This document shows, one piece after another, positions 53,790 to 61,338 of a DNA stretch of 64,000 nt; the first letter of the stretch is position 1; the number at the start of each line of letters is the position of its first letter. The position numbers and the translations under genes were made by a program. This DNA comes from Persicobacter psychrovividus. GTDB taxonomy: Bacteria > Bacteroidota > Bacteroidia > Cytophagales > Cyclobacteriaceae. A model generated the notes under the pieces. It had not been told where the DNA came from. It saw only the letters and a program-made list of their open reading frames with translations, and did no database searches. Where the stretch lies: assembly GCF_036492425.1 (NCBI RefSeq), contig NZ_AP025292.1:2046001-2110000 (forward strand), in the 5' to 3' direction.

Positions 53790-53992
53790 TTAATTTATCG
53801 GCAGTTTTATCCCTTTCCTCATCTCATTCTGTCGATCAATAATTGTATCATAAAAACTTGCCTTTTTGGTCAAAGATATACAAAAATGCCCTGCGGTCTG
53901 TTTACTATACAGATAGCCTAAAAATGTCCAAGCAAGAAGAAATATTGAGGCTAAAATAAAGTAATCCCAAATTCTGTCCTTTGATATTTCAT
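53790..53992 (-). pseudogene. Frameshifted small membrane protein (about 67 aa when repaired)
   Basis: ATG 53992 lies two bases after the stop of the upstream gene, an ideal coupled start. Its own frame stops after 13 codons. Adding one A to the AAA run at 53987-53989 opens a frame of 67 codons with a membrane helix (DYFILASIFLLAWTFLGYLY) and a charged C-terminus, ending at 53790. As with the next gene downstream, a single-base change in an A-run breaks it. Confidence 0.48.
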
Positions 53993-53994
53993 CC

Positions 53995-54312
53995 TTATGT
54001 CTTCTTTGTAAATAGACCGAACAAACGAGCTATCCAATTTTCTTTACCTCCTTCTTTTTTAATCCTACAATTCCCTTGATAAGTATTGCAAATCAAGTTA
54101 TATACCGCTTGATCCCTTTTATCATAATAACTATTCGAGAAAAAATCTGGCCACTGCCCCTCTATGATCATTTCTTGATGAAAGTCCCAATATTCACTTC
54201 CATAAGGAACAAACTGAACTTCACCATTTAAAACCAAGTATTTAATTTTTTTTAAAACTTGAAGAAGTTCTTTAGGATCTCGAATCTTCCCTGGTTTGAT
54301 TTTTAGTTCCAT
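53995..54312 (-). CDS. Small protein of the accessory island, unknown
   Basis: The 105 residues have a basic start (MELKIKPGKIRDPKELLQVL), a Trp/Tyr-rich centre (FVPYGSEYWDFHQEMIIEG) and a basic C-terminus. No signal peptide is present. It is first in a three-gene minus-strand unit whose other two members are frameshifted. Size and composition are compatible with an immunity or adaptor protein, which is inference only. Confidence 0.5.
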   Translation of the reverse strand: MELKIKPGKIRDPKELLQVLKKIKYLVLNGEVQFVPYGSEYWDFHQEMIIEGQWPDFFSNSYYDKRDQAVYNLICNTYQGNCRIKKEGGKENWIARLFGLFTKKT

Positions 54313-54347
54313 ATTGTATAATGCTCTGCTATGAAGATATAAACCTA

Positions 54348-54434
54348 CTAAGCGGACATCAATTCAATGAAGAACGGTAGGTCAACCCCTTTTATTTCCT
54401 TGATTTCTAATCGGTCTGTTTTGAATATGGTCAT
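54348..54434 (-). pseudogene. Truncated N-terminal copy of the GNAT acetyltransferase gene
   Basis: ATG 54434 opens a 28-codon frame (MTIFKTDRLEIKEIKGVDLP ... ELMSA, then TAG). It matches the first 28 residues of the intact GNAT protein at 55097-55621 with three or four changes. The rest of the enzyme is missing, and the 190-bp repeat ends at the break. Confidence 0.75.
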
Positions 54435-54540
54435 TTTTGTGTGGTGGTTTGTTTTAATTCGATAATTACACAGGCAAATAGCGTCGCATAAACCCATGGA
54501 CAAAACATTTTTCTTATTATTCTTCACTCAACTGAGAATC
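54351..54540 (-). repeat. 190-bp direct repeat, copy 1
   Basis: It differs from copy 2 (55538-55727) at about seven positions with no gaps. It covers the 3' end of the upstream small gene, the intergenic region and the first 28 codons of the acetyltransferase. Confidence 0.92.
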
Positions 54541-54870
54541 TAAATAACCTGAGTTTAAAAACTTATTTTCAAGTATTTCGAATTTTTCTTTCAAAGCGTC
54601 TAATAGATCATCTAACTTTTCAAACCCGCCAATCTCAACACCATACATTTCATCGGGCTCTACTGAACTAAAATGATAAATTGACTCTACACCTTCATTT
54701 CTTTCGTCGAAAACTTCAAATACAAGTCCAGTATATTCATCTTTACCCTTCTCAATAGTTAAATATCTATGACACCTAAATTCATCGGAATAATACTCAC
54801 CCAAATATTGCTCTACTTGTCTTCCTCTATTCAGCTGAGCTATAACTTCATCTATCAATAAATATCTCAT
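54517..54870 (-). CDS. Small acidic protein of the accessory island, unknown
   Basis: This 117-residue, strongly acidic protein has no signal peptide. It contains VEQYLGEYYSDEFRCHRYL, FEVFDERNEG and a C-terminal helix (LDDLLDALKEKFEILENKF). Its last eight codons (DSQLSEE, stop) lie inside the 190-bp repeat. In the other repeat copy the same bases are read in a different frame by another small gene. Small acidic cytoplasmic proteins in such arrays are often immunity proteins, but no toxin gene is present here. Confidence 0.55.
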   Translation of the reverse strand: MRYLLIDEVIAQLNRGRQVEQYLGEYYSDEFRCHRYLTIEKGKDEYTGLVFEVFDERNEGVESIYHFSSVEPDEMYGVEIGGFEKLDDLLDALKEKFEILENKFLNSGYLDSQLSEE

Positions 54871-55020
54871 AATTGTAAAACTAATTCACTCAGGACATGG
54901 AAGTGTGAACTGTAGGATTAAATTTCATTCAACTCTATGCTTGATAAGTTGATCTGACAAAATCACATAACAAAACCTTGGGCATACCCCAATACAATGA
55001 TATGTTCTAAAACAATTCCC

Positions 55021-55073
55021 ATTAAGATAATTATAATTACAGGCAATCAGAACAAATCGGCAATTTAGAAAAT
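55021..55073. repeat. 53-bp dispersed repeat, copy 1
   Basis: It matches 57903-57955 at about 46 of 53 positions (shared ATAATTATAATTA and TTTAGAAAAT segments). It lies just after the acetyltransferase gene on the minus strand. Confidence 0.7.
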
Positions 55074-55096
55074 ATCGGTTTTTAGACCATTTCTTC

Positions 55097-55621
55097 TCAC
55101 TGCTTTAACCAATCTGCCTTTTCAAGGATATACCTCCTGTCCAAGGATTGATCACGTTCATTATAGAATTCTCTAACAGGCTTGAAGAACTTCTCCAACA
55201 CTTTTACAGACTTGAGATTTTCTGTATTCACATCTGCGGTGAGCGTCGATAGTTCCAAATCGTTGAAACAGTAGGCAATTAGATTTTTAGTTACCTCGGT
55301 AGCATATCCAACACCCCAATATTTTTTTCTGAAACGATAACCAATCTCCCGTTGGTCTTCATCATTCGTCAGAAAACCACAAAGGCCAATCATTTCATCT
55401 TTACCCTTTTCATGAATACCCCAAATGATCTTTTCTTTTATCAGCGGATTGGTTGGGTAATCAATAAATCCGTTGAACAATGCTATAATTTCTTCTTCCG
55501 TCCTTTTGGGTGCGGGAATGGGATCGATAATCTCTGGAGCGGACATCAATTCAATAAAGAACGGTAGGTCTGCCTCTTTCATTTCCTTGATTTCCAATCG
55601 GTCTGTTTTGAATATGGTCAT
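55097..55621 (-). CDS. GNAT family acetyltransferase, RimJ/RimL-like
   Basis: The 174 residues begin MTIFKTDRLEIKEMKEAD, a typical RimJ/RimL-type start. They contain the acetyl-CoA motif GYRFRKKYWGVGYATEVTK near residue 95 and NTENLKSVKVLEKFF near 145. The acceptor is probably an amino group of a protein or small molecule and is not identifiable. ATG 55621 is chosen, since the longer frame to 55714 runs through the repeat. A truncated copy of its start lies at 54348-54434. Confidence 0.83.
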   Translation of the reverse strand: MTIFKTDRLEIKEMKEADLPFFIELMSAPEIIDPIPAPKRTEEEIIALFNGFIDYPTNPLIKEKIIWGIHEKGKDEMIGLCGFLTNDEDQREIGYRFRKKYWGVGYATEVTKNLIAYCFNDLELSTLTADVNTENLKSVKVLEKFFKPVREFYNERDQSLDRRYILEKADWLKQ

Positions 55622-55727
55622 TTTTGTGTGGTGGTTTGTTTTAATTCGATGATTACACAGGCAAATAGCGTCGCATAAACCCATGGACAAAACATTTTTC
55701 TTATTATTCTTCACTCAACTGAGAATC
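55538..55727 (-). repeat. 190-bp direct repeat, copy 2
   Basis: This is the copy attached to the intact acetyltransferase. It spans 28 codons of that gene, the 93-base leader and the last codons of the 83-residue gene upstream. Confidence 0.92.
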
Positions 55728-55966
55728 GTTTCCCAAGACTCGTTTTGGACTTTTTTTGGTAGTTGTAAATATCTGTATAGTTTTGTTGGAGGTTCAACGC
55801 ACGCCCAATCATCATCTTCCTCGGTATATTCAAATGCACCAACAAAATACATCATGTACCCCTCTTCTCTTTCCATTAATCCCAAATTGAACGCAATCAC
55901 TGCATCAGGAGGCGTCCCGTGTTGCTTTTCAATATTTTTCAGCCAGTTTAATATTTCATTCTTCAT
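55715..55966 (-). CDS. Small acidic protein, unknown
   Basis: The 83 residues are acidic (EYTEEDDDWACVEPP) with an N-terminal helix (ILNWLKNIEKQHG) and no signal. The stop lies in the 190-bp repeat, read in a different frame from the gene at 54517. It is located directly before the acetyltransferase on the same strand and may be co-transcribed. No family can be named. Confidence 0.5.
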   Translation of the reverse strand: MKNEILNWLKNIEKQHGTPPDAVIAFNLGLMEREEGYMMYFVGAFEYTEEDDDWACVEPPTKLYRYLQLPKKVQNESWETILS

Positions 55967-56112
55967 TTCTATCTCTGATTTCCTTGAAAGAAAAAGGGAA
56001 GCTAATTATTGAGTGCTGTCTTTGTTCAATTTTTAAAATTGATTTGGGAATCACCCTTCCAAACAATAAATGAATTTATGCATTGGGCTTATTCGGTATT
56101 GGCCCACGTATT

Positions 56113-56637
56113 TCAATTTATTTCAAATATATTCTTCAAAAAATTCACTCTTTCTTCTTCTGCCCAATTATCCGAGAATACTGAAAAATTGTATGCGTAT
56201 TTATTTTTGGCTCCATAAAGAAAAATGGTATTGGCGTTGTTTCCACTGGCAGTCCAAATGACGAAGTTGTTACTTTTGGAACTCTCTTGAATTTCATATC
56301 CATGTTTTTCATAAAAGTCTTTCTCCCATTCAAAAAACTTCATCGCAAATTCTTTATCGCTTATTGAATCATGGTAGAAAGGGTATTTCTCTTGAGGGTT
56401 TTTGGTAATAGCAATAGAAGTCGAGTCTTTATCAACGAAGAAGTGTTGTCGACTAACTTCATTGTATCTGGTTTTAGTCCATTGCCCTGGTATCTCAATG
56501 CTCCCATAGGGCAGAAGGGACAATGTTGTGATGTTCGTAGATTTGTCATAGCTATCTGCCACAATCACTGAAGTTTTGGTTGTAGAACAGCTAATTGTAA
56601 GCCCAAGAACAATAATTGCAAAAAGTTTGTATTTCAT
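56113..56637 (-). CDS. Lipoprotein, unknown
   Basis: This 174-residue lipoprotein has the lipobox LTISC (C17). A beta-rich mature domain follows (TTLSLLPYGSIEIPGQW, FVIWTASGNNANTIFLYG) and a C-terminal helix rich in Glu and Asn. ATG 56637 gives a normal signal length. It may be an envelope protein of unknown role. Flanking repeats (56671-56721) lie just upstream. Confidence 0.62.
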   Translation of the reverse strand: MKYKLFAIIVLGLTISCSTTKTSVIVADSYDKSTNITTLSLLPYGSIEIPGQWTKTRYNEVSRQHFFVDKDSTSIAITKNPQEKYPFYHDSISDKEFAMKFFEWEKDFYEKHGYEIQESSKSNNFVIWTASGNNANTIFLYGAKNKYAYNFSVFSDNWAEEERVNFLKNIFEIN

Positions 56638-56670
56638 CTCATTATACACTGACTCCGATATAGACTACTT

Positions 56671-56721
56671 CATCCCCACAACTCCACCAAGTCTACATCA
56701 ATAAAAAATAATTTTCATTAA
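56671..56721. repeat. 51-bp dispersed repeat, copy 1
   Basis: It is identical to 57857-57907 except at one base. It contains CCACAACTCCACCAAGTCTA and lies upstream of the lipoprotein gene. Confidence 0.85.
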
Positions 56722-56772
56722 GGTATTCATTCACCCCAATTATGAAATAGGTTTTTGGACGCAAAATTGGTC

Positions 56773-57822
56773 TTATAGTTTATTAGCCACATGGTTTATC
56801 CATTCGACGAATCCAAGCATTACCTTGTCCCAATTCGCTTTTTCATAGTTTGGTCTCCCATTTTCGCCAACTTCAAAGAAGTTGTGTTCTAAATGTAAAT
56901 ATCTTTTTAGGGTTAAATTACTTTTATTAACACTAATAAAGAAAAGTGGAACAATATCGCATAAATCGGAAGTTCGATCCTCAGTTCCGTAAGCAAGATA
57001 AATTGGGATATCTAATGAAAGCCAATCATCATAAAGTGGTTCAGAGAATGATTTCCACCCCTCTAATCTTGGATAAGCTTTAAGTGAATCAGGGTTGTGA
57101 GCTATTTTGAAATAATCGTACTGAAGTTGCATTAAAGTATCCGCCTTTTCCCAGCTAATCTTCCCCAATTGAGCATCGAGTCGTGCTTGGCGTATGAATT
57201 GATCAACTCTTCCGAAGGGGTTGGGACTGAATAAACCCAAATGGGTTACCATAGGATTATTCACCGCAATCTTGGTTGCTACTTTGGATCCTTGTGACAT
57301 ACCCGCGACAATCAATCCGCTGGTTTCCACCCAATCTTTAGTGGCTAAAAACTCAAGGACTTTATTCCCCCTGCTTACATAGTTATCGAGGTAATCGGCT
57401 TCAATAAACTGCTCCGAAAGTGCACTTGGCTTATTTGGATCAGGCACATATAAGAACTGCTGATTCAAGTTTGCTCTGGAAACAACCACAGGTGTATGGG
57501 GCATGGATATCACCACCAAATGATAATCTTCTACGATTTTTGCATAGTCAAAATTAGCGATTCCACCCCCTTGAAAATAATATTTCCATTCATTCTCTCG
57601 CCCAAGCATTTCACCAAACAAGGGTTGAGGTAATGAACCTTGACACCACAAAAATATGGGCTTTTTCTTATCCAGAATGGTATCAACAACAATGAATTCG
57701 ATCGTATCTGTGTCGCCTTCGAGTTGAAATAAAGTAGCCTTTTCTTGAATAACCTTTCCTTTTTGAGCGAAAGTAAGATTGAATGAAAGCAAAAATAAAA
57801 TCAGGAGTATTGGGTGGTGCAT
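56773..57822 (-). CDS. Exported alpha/beta hydrolase-like protein
   Basis: The 349 residues have a signal peptide ending near LTFAQ (20) and an alpha/beta hydrolase-type core. The likely nucleophile is S176 in AGMSQGSK, AYGTEDRTSD near 270 carries the acid, and HLEHNFFE near 310 gives the histidine. WCQGSLPQPLFGE near 59 may form the oxyanion site. The substrate is unknown. It is the largest gene of the island and the only one with a clear enzymatic plan besides the acetyltransferase. Confidence 0.7.
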   Translation of the reverse strand: MHHPILLILFLLSFNLTFAQKGKVIQEKATLFQLEGDTDTIEFIVVDTILDKKKPIFLWCQGSLPQPLFGEMLGRENEWKYYFQGGGIANFDYAKIVEDYHLVVISMPHTPVVVSRANLNQQFLYVPDPNKPSALSEQFIEADYLDNYVSRGNKVLEFLATKDWVETSGLIVAGMSQGSKVATKIAVNNPMVTHLGLFSPNPFGRVDQFIRQARLDAQLGKISWEKADTLMQLQYDYFKIAHNPDSLKAYPRLEGWKSFSEPLYDDWLSLDIPIYLAYGTEDRTSDLCDIVPLFFISVNKSNLTLKRYLHLEHNFFEVGENGRPNYEKANWDKVMLGFVEWINHVANKL

Positions 57823-57856
57823 AATTACTAATAACTATGAAATAGACTCACTGCCT

Positions 57857-57955
57857 CATCTCCACAACTCCACCAAGTCTACATCAATAAAAAATAATTT
57901 TCATTAATATAATTATAATTAAAGGCAATCAAAACAAATCAACCATTTAGAAAAT
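57857..57955. repeat. Composite of the 51-bp and 53-bp dispersed repeats
   Basis: The 51-bp unit (57857-57907) and the 53-bp unit (57903-57955) overlap by about five bases here. At 56671 and 55021 they occur separately. It lies upstream of the exported hydrolase gene. Confidence 0.8.
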
Positions 57956-58102
57956 CATTCTTCACGTGGCAGTTTCCTGAGGAGAGATCACGGATTTGGG
58001 AATAGTCACCTGAAATGTTTAGGGCTATATGCTCTGCTATCGCCAAGGGGCTGTTGCATAACCGTAATTTAAAATTGCCCTACAAAATTTTATTCTGTTT
58101 GG

Positions 58103-58303
58103 TACGGGCGAACCCACTGTCATTAAGTTAAGGATTTTGGGCTGACTCAGGTGCAAATTTGAAATGCATGTAAAGGCATAATTCATTATGTCTCACGTAA
58201 CCATTTGAATTAATCCAAGAGAAATCAGCGTTGTGTTAGACGTTAAAAATAACGTCTCTACGGGGTAAGGTGCTTAACTTAATGACATTACGGGCGAACC
58301 CAC
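58103..58303. mobile_element. Inverted-repeat element flanked by 15-bp direct repeats
   Basis: TACGGGCGAACCCAC occurs at 58103-58117 and 58289-58303. Between them TGTCATTAAGTTAAG (58118-58132) and its exact reverse complement (58273-58287) bound a core. The core contains a GACGTT/AACGTC hairpin followed by TCTACGG. The right flank continues into a GGGCGAA/TTCGCCC palindrome. No ORF is present. This is a non-autonomous repeat element or a nest of small repeats. The rest of 57956-58450 has no gene. Confidence 0.55.
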
Positions 58304-58450
58304 GTATTCGCCCGAAAATAGCGTTACAATGACTGTTTCGGTCAAACATTGGGTCTGACCCTACCAAAACGAAATATTACTTGGTGATATAAACTACAAT
58401 GCGAGTTATCCAACAAACCCTCTATAGAAAGGAAAATCTCTGGTACAAAA

Positions 58451-58478
58451 AAAGCCACAGATTTTCACCTGTGGCTTT
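58451..58478 (-). terminator. Terminator of hemN
   Basis: The perfect 10-bp stem AAAGCCACAG/CTGTGGCTTT has a minus-strand T-run. Confidence 0.92.
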
Positions 58479-58498
58479 CCCTATTTTATGCTATCAAT

Positions 58499-59863
58499 TT
58501 ATATCGACTTACTGAATAATTGCTGATTATTGGCTGATTTCCGTGCTCGCAGGCGGGCATCGAACACCATACAAACGTTTCGGATAAAGGCAAGTCCTCC
58601 CGCTGTAACCTGTAAATGATCAGGACGAAGCTCAATGATTCCTTCCGCCTCAAATACAGCAAGCTGATCTTTGGCTGCCTGGTCGAAAGTGGCTTTGATT
58701 TCCTCAGTTAGCACCAAGGCATTATTACAGATCAGTTCCAAAAGTGCTTTTCGCAATACCAAATCTTCATCGGTGAGGAAGTGTCCTTTTATCAAATTTA
58801 AAGAGCCTTCCAAAATTCCCTTTTGGTAATCTTCCACCTTTTTTTCCGTTTGCGCAAAAGCTGTTCCTGCATCAGAAATTGAAGAGCATCCCAACCCAAT
58901 CATCAACTCCGTCTGATTGGTGGTGTAGCCCATAAAGTTACGGTGCAAACGATCTTCTATAAACGCCTGATACAGTCCATCCTCTTCTAAAGCAAAATGA
59001 TCCATCCCGATATCGTGATAGCCCATGGCCAACAAGCCTGCTTTTCCTGCTTCATACAGCGCTCGTTTTTCCTCATCAGAAGGGAGGTCATTTTCGTCAT
59101 ACGCCCGTTGCCCTTTGGCTGTCCACGGCACATGCGCATAAGAATAAAAGGCGATTCGGTCAGGGCGAAGATGATCGATCTTTTGCAGGGTATCCTGAAT
59201 AATCTCTACCGTCTGAAAAGGCAAGCCATACACCAAATCAAAATTCACCGATCGGTAACCATGCTTACGTGCAAAGTTGGTGGCATCCACCACTTTTTGC
59301 AATGGCTGAATACGGTTGATGGTCGTCTGAACTTTCAGGTCAAAATCCTGCACACCGTAACTTACCCTGTTGAAACCCATCTCTGCCATCACCTGCAGGT
59401 GTGCTTCAGTGGTATTATTCGGGTGGCCTTCAAAACTGTAATCGTGTTCTTCAGGGATAATGACCGTATCAAAAATACTTGTAAAAAGGTGTTTGAGGTT
59501 TTCTGGCGAGAAAAAAGTAGGCGTACCACCGCCAACATGGATTTCCCGAAGGACTGGTTTGGCAGAAAGCTTCGACAGATAGAATTGCCACTCTTGCAAA
59601 ACAGCCTCCAAATAAGGATCCTCTACTTTATGATTTTTGGTGATCCTTTTATTGCAACCACAATAGGTACACAGTTTTTCACAAAACGGAAGATGAACAT
59701 ACACGCTAATGCCCTGCTGATCATTGGTTTTGTCGAAAGTATGTTGTACCGCCTGAATCCAACGCTCAACGGAAGGGTTATTTTCTTCCCAGAATGGTAC
59801 CGTAGGATACGAAGTGTACCGAGGTGCTGGGACGTTATATTTTTTTATCAAAGATTGATTCAT
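58499..59863 (-). CDS. hemN: Oxygen-independent coproporphyrinogen III dehydrogenase
   Basis: This 454-residue radical-SAM enzyme of heme synthesis removes two carboxyl groups from coproporphyrinogen III without oxygen. The cluster motif CEKLCTYCGC has C61, C65, C68 and the extra C70 typical of true HemN. The N-terminus YNVPAPRYTSYPTVPFW and the length fit HemN rather than HemW. ATG 59863 is preferred over 59884 and 59917. It is a single gene with its own terminator. Confidence 0.95.
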   Translation of the reverse strand: MNQSLIKKYNVPAPRYTSYPTVPFWEENNPSVERWIQAVQHTFDKTNDQQGISVYVHLPFCEKLCTYCGCNKRITKNHKVEDPYLEAVLQEWQFYLSKLSAKPVLREIHVGGGTPTFFSPENLKHLFTSIFDTVIIPEEHDYSFEGHPNNTTEAHLQVMAEMGFNRVSYGVQDFDLKVQTTINRIQPLQKVVDATNFARKHGYRSVNFDLVYGLPFQTVEIIQDTLQKIDHLRPDRIAFYSYAHVPWTAKGQRAYDENDLPSDEEKRALYEAGKAGLLAMGYHDIGMDHFALEEDGLYQAFIEDRLHRNFMGYTTNQTELMIGLGCSSISDAGTAFAQTEKKVEDYQKGILEGSLNLIKGHFLTDEDLVLRKALLELICNNALVLTEEIKATFDQAAKDQLAVFEAEGIIELRPDHLQVTAGGLAFIRNVCMVFDARLRARKSANNQQLFSKSI

Positions 59864-59972
59864 AGTCAATACATCATGGTTCATTTTCCAACTGACGCTG
59901 GAACAATTAGACCGCAAATATCAGAAGATTGTTCTAAATAATAAAAATTCCCTTTGAGAATCATTAATTTCT

Positions 59973-60003
59973 TTTGCTCCAAACAGCGCATTGGCTACCT
60001 TTG
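59973..60003 (+). promoter_or_regulatory. Promoter of the LuxE/PaaK-like gene
   Basis: TTTG (59973-59976), a 19-bp gap and TACCTTTG (59996-60003) give a textbook Bacteroidota promoter about 30 bases before ATG 60034. Confidence 0.75.
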
Positions 60004-60033
60004 CGCATTAAACCAAGTGTTTAGCGACCGTTA

Positions 60034-61014
60034 ATGCAAAAATTAAAACAACGGGTGCTGACCGTCACACCAGAGACCTTCGACCAGTTAGCGCTGGATG
60101 TCTTCAGGTATCAGGCCGTCAACAACCCTATATATAAACAATGGATTGATTTGCTTGGCCTCGATGCCCAGGCGATCACTTCCGTCGATCAAATTCCATA
60201 TTTGCCGATTTCCTTCTTTAAAAGTCAGCAAATCGTGAGCGGCCAATGGCAGATTCAGGACACCTTCGAAAGTAGTGGCACAACAGGAATGGCCACGAGC
60301 AAGCACTTTATCGAAGATCTTGGCTTTTACGATCAGCTTGCGGCCAAAATATTTGAAACACATTATGGCGCCGTAGAAGATTATGTGTTCCTCGGCTTGC
60401 TCCCCTCCTACCTGGAGCGCACAACCTCATCGCTGGTCAGGATGGTGGATCAGTTTATCAAGAAAGGGCGACATGCCGAATCTGGTTTCTTTTTGAACGA
60501 TCATGAATCGCTGTTGAGCAGCATCGATCAGGTGAGAAAATCAGGTAAGAAATCTGTCCTTATTGGGGTAACATTTGGGCTGCTTGATCTTGCTGACGCA
60601 CATCAGGCCGACCTGTCGGATGTTATTGTTATGGAGACTGGAGGTATGAAAGGACGGCGAAAAGAAATGTTAAGGGAGGAAGTTCACACCTTTTTACAAA
60701 ACCGCCTGAACTTAAATGAAGTACACTCAGAATATGGCATGACGGAATTACTCTCGCAAGCGTATTCCAAGGGCAAATCGCTCTTTGAGGCACATCACAG
60801 TATGCGCATCAGCTTGAGGGAAACCAATGACCCGCTGTCAAGGGAAGTGCGTAACAAGACTGGCGTCATTAATGTCATCGACCTGGGCAATGTACATTCC
60901 TGTTCATTTATAGCCACCGAAGATTTGGGACGCCTGCATCCTGATGGCCGATTTGAGGTTTTGGGCAGGCTCGACAATTCCGATATTCGGGGTTGTAATC
61001 TAATGATTGGCTAA
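60034..61014 (+). CDS. LuxE/PaaK-like acyl-activating enzyme
   Basis: This 326-residue member of the ANL (adenylate-forming) superfamily belongs to the acyl-protein synthetase (LuxE) / phenylacetate-CoA ligase-like branch. The phosphate loop is ESSGTTGMATSK near residue 80, and SEYGMTELLSQAYS near 232 is the A5-type motif. GRLHPDGRFEVLGRLDNSDI near the end is the hinge region. Full-length ligases have about 430 residues; this is the short LuxE-like form without a full C-terminal domain. The substrate is unknown. No LuxC-type reductase is adjacent. Confidence 0.82.
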   Translation: MQKLKQRVLTVTPETFDQLALDVFRYQAVNNPIYKQWIDLLGLDAQAITSVDQIPYLPISFFKSQQIVSGQWQIQDTFESSGTTGMATSKHFIEDLGFYDQLAAKIFETHYGAVEDYVFLGLLPSYLERTTSSLVRMVDQFIKKGRHAESGFFLNDHESLLSSIDQVRKSGKKSVLIGVTFGLLDLADAHQADLSDVIVMETGGMKGRRKEMLREEVHTFLQNRLNLNEVHSEYGMTELLSQAYSKGKSLFEAHHSMRISLRETNDPLSREVRNKTGVINVIDLGNVHSCSFIATEDLGRLHPDGRFEVLGRLDNSDIRGCNLMIG

Positions 61015-61108
61015 ACCTTTGTGTAAACAATGGTTTTTACATATATTGTGAGATATTTTGAATATATTGTTTTTAAACTATACAACATAACCTTTTAAAA
61101 GCTTCGAG

Positions 61109-61258
61109 ATGAAATTAAAGTTATTCGCATTGGTTTTGGTGCTTAGCAGTATGGGTGCTTGTACGCAATACACTTGCCCTACCTACTCCAAGGTCAAAAA
61201 AGAAAAGCCTGCACAGCAAGTAGAGCGCACATCAAATCAGGAAGATGTTAATGTGTAA
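61109..61258 (+). CDS. 49-residue lipoprotein
   Basis: This short gene has ATG 61109 and TAA 61256. The product is a basic N-terminus, a hydrophobic stretch and lipobox SMGAC (C18), then a polar mature part of about 30 residues starting CTQYTCPTYSKVKKEK. Similar tiny lipoproteins with a CPTYS-like segment appear in this phylum. The function is unknown. It lies 95 bases after the LuxE-like gene and directly before a strong terminator, so it is probably in the same transcript. Confidence 0.7.
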   Translation: MKLKLFALVLVLSSMGACTQYTCPTYSKVKKEKPAQQVERTSNQEDVNV

Positions 61259-61286
61259 GAAATCAACATTAATAATAAAAAATGCA

Positions 61287-61315
61287 AAAAGGCCACTCTT
61301 AGAGAAAGGCCTTTT
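61287..61315. terminator. Bidirectional terminator
   Basis: The AAAAGGCC/GGCCTTTT stem with a 13-base loop has A- and T-runs on both sides. It serves the lipoprotein gene and the convergent histidine kinase gene. Confidence 0.88.
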
Positions 61316-61338
61316 TTATTGCTCCTGCATCAGTAAAA

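Noticed and set aside
55715-57822. Toxin-immunity operon
   Set aside because: No toxin, secretion tag or Rhs/LXG-type gene is present; small acidic proteins alone are not enough.
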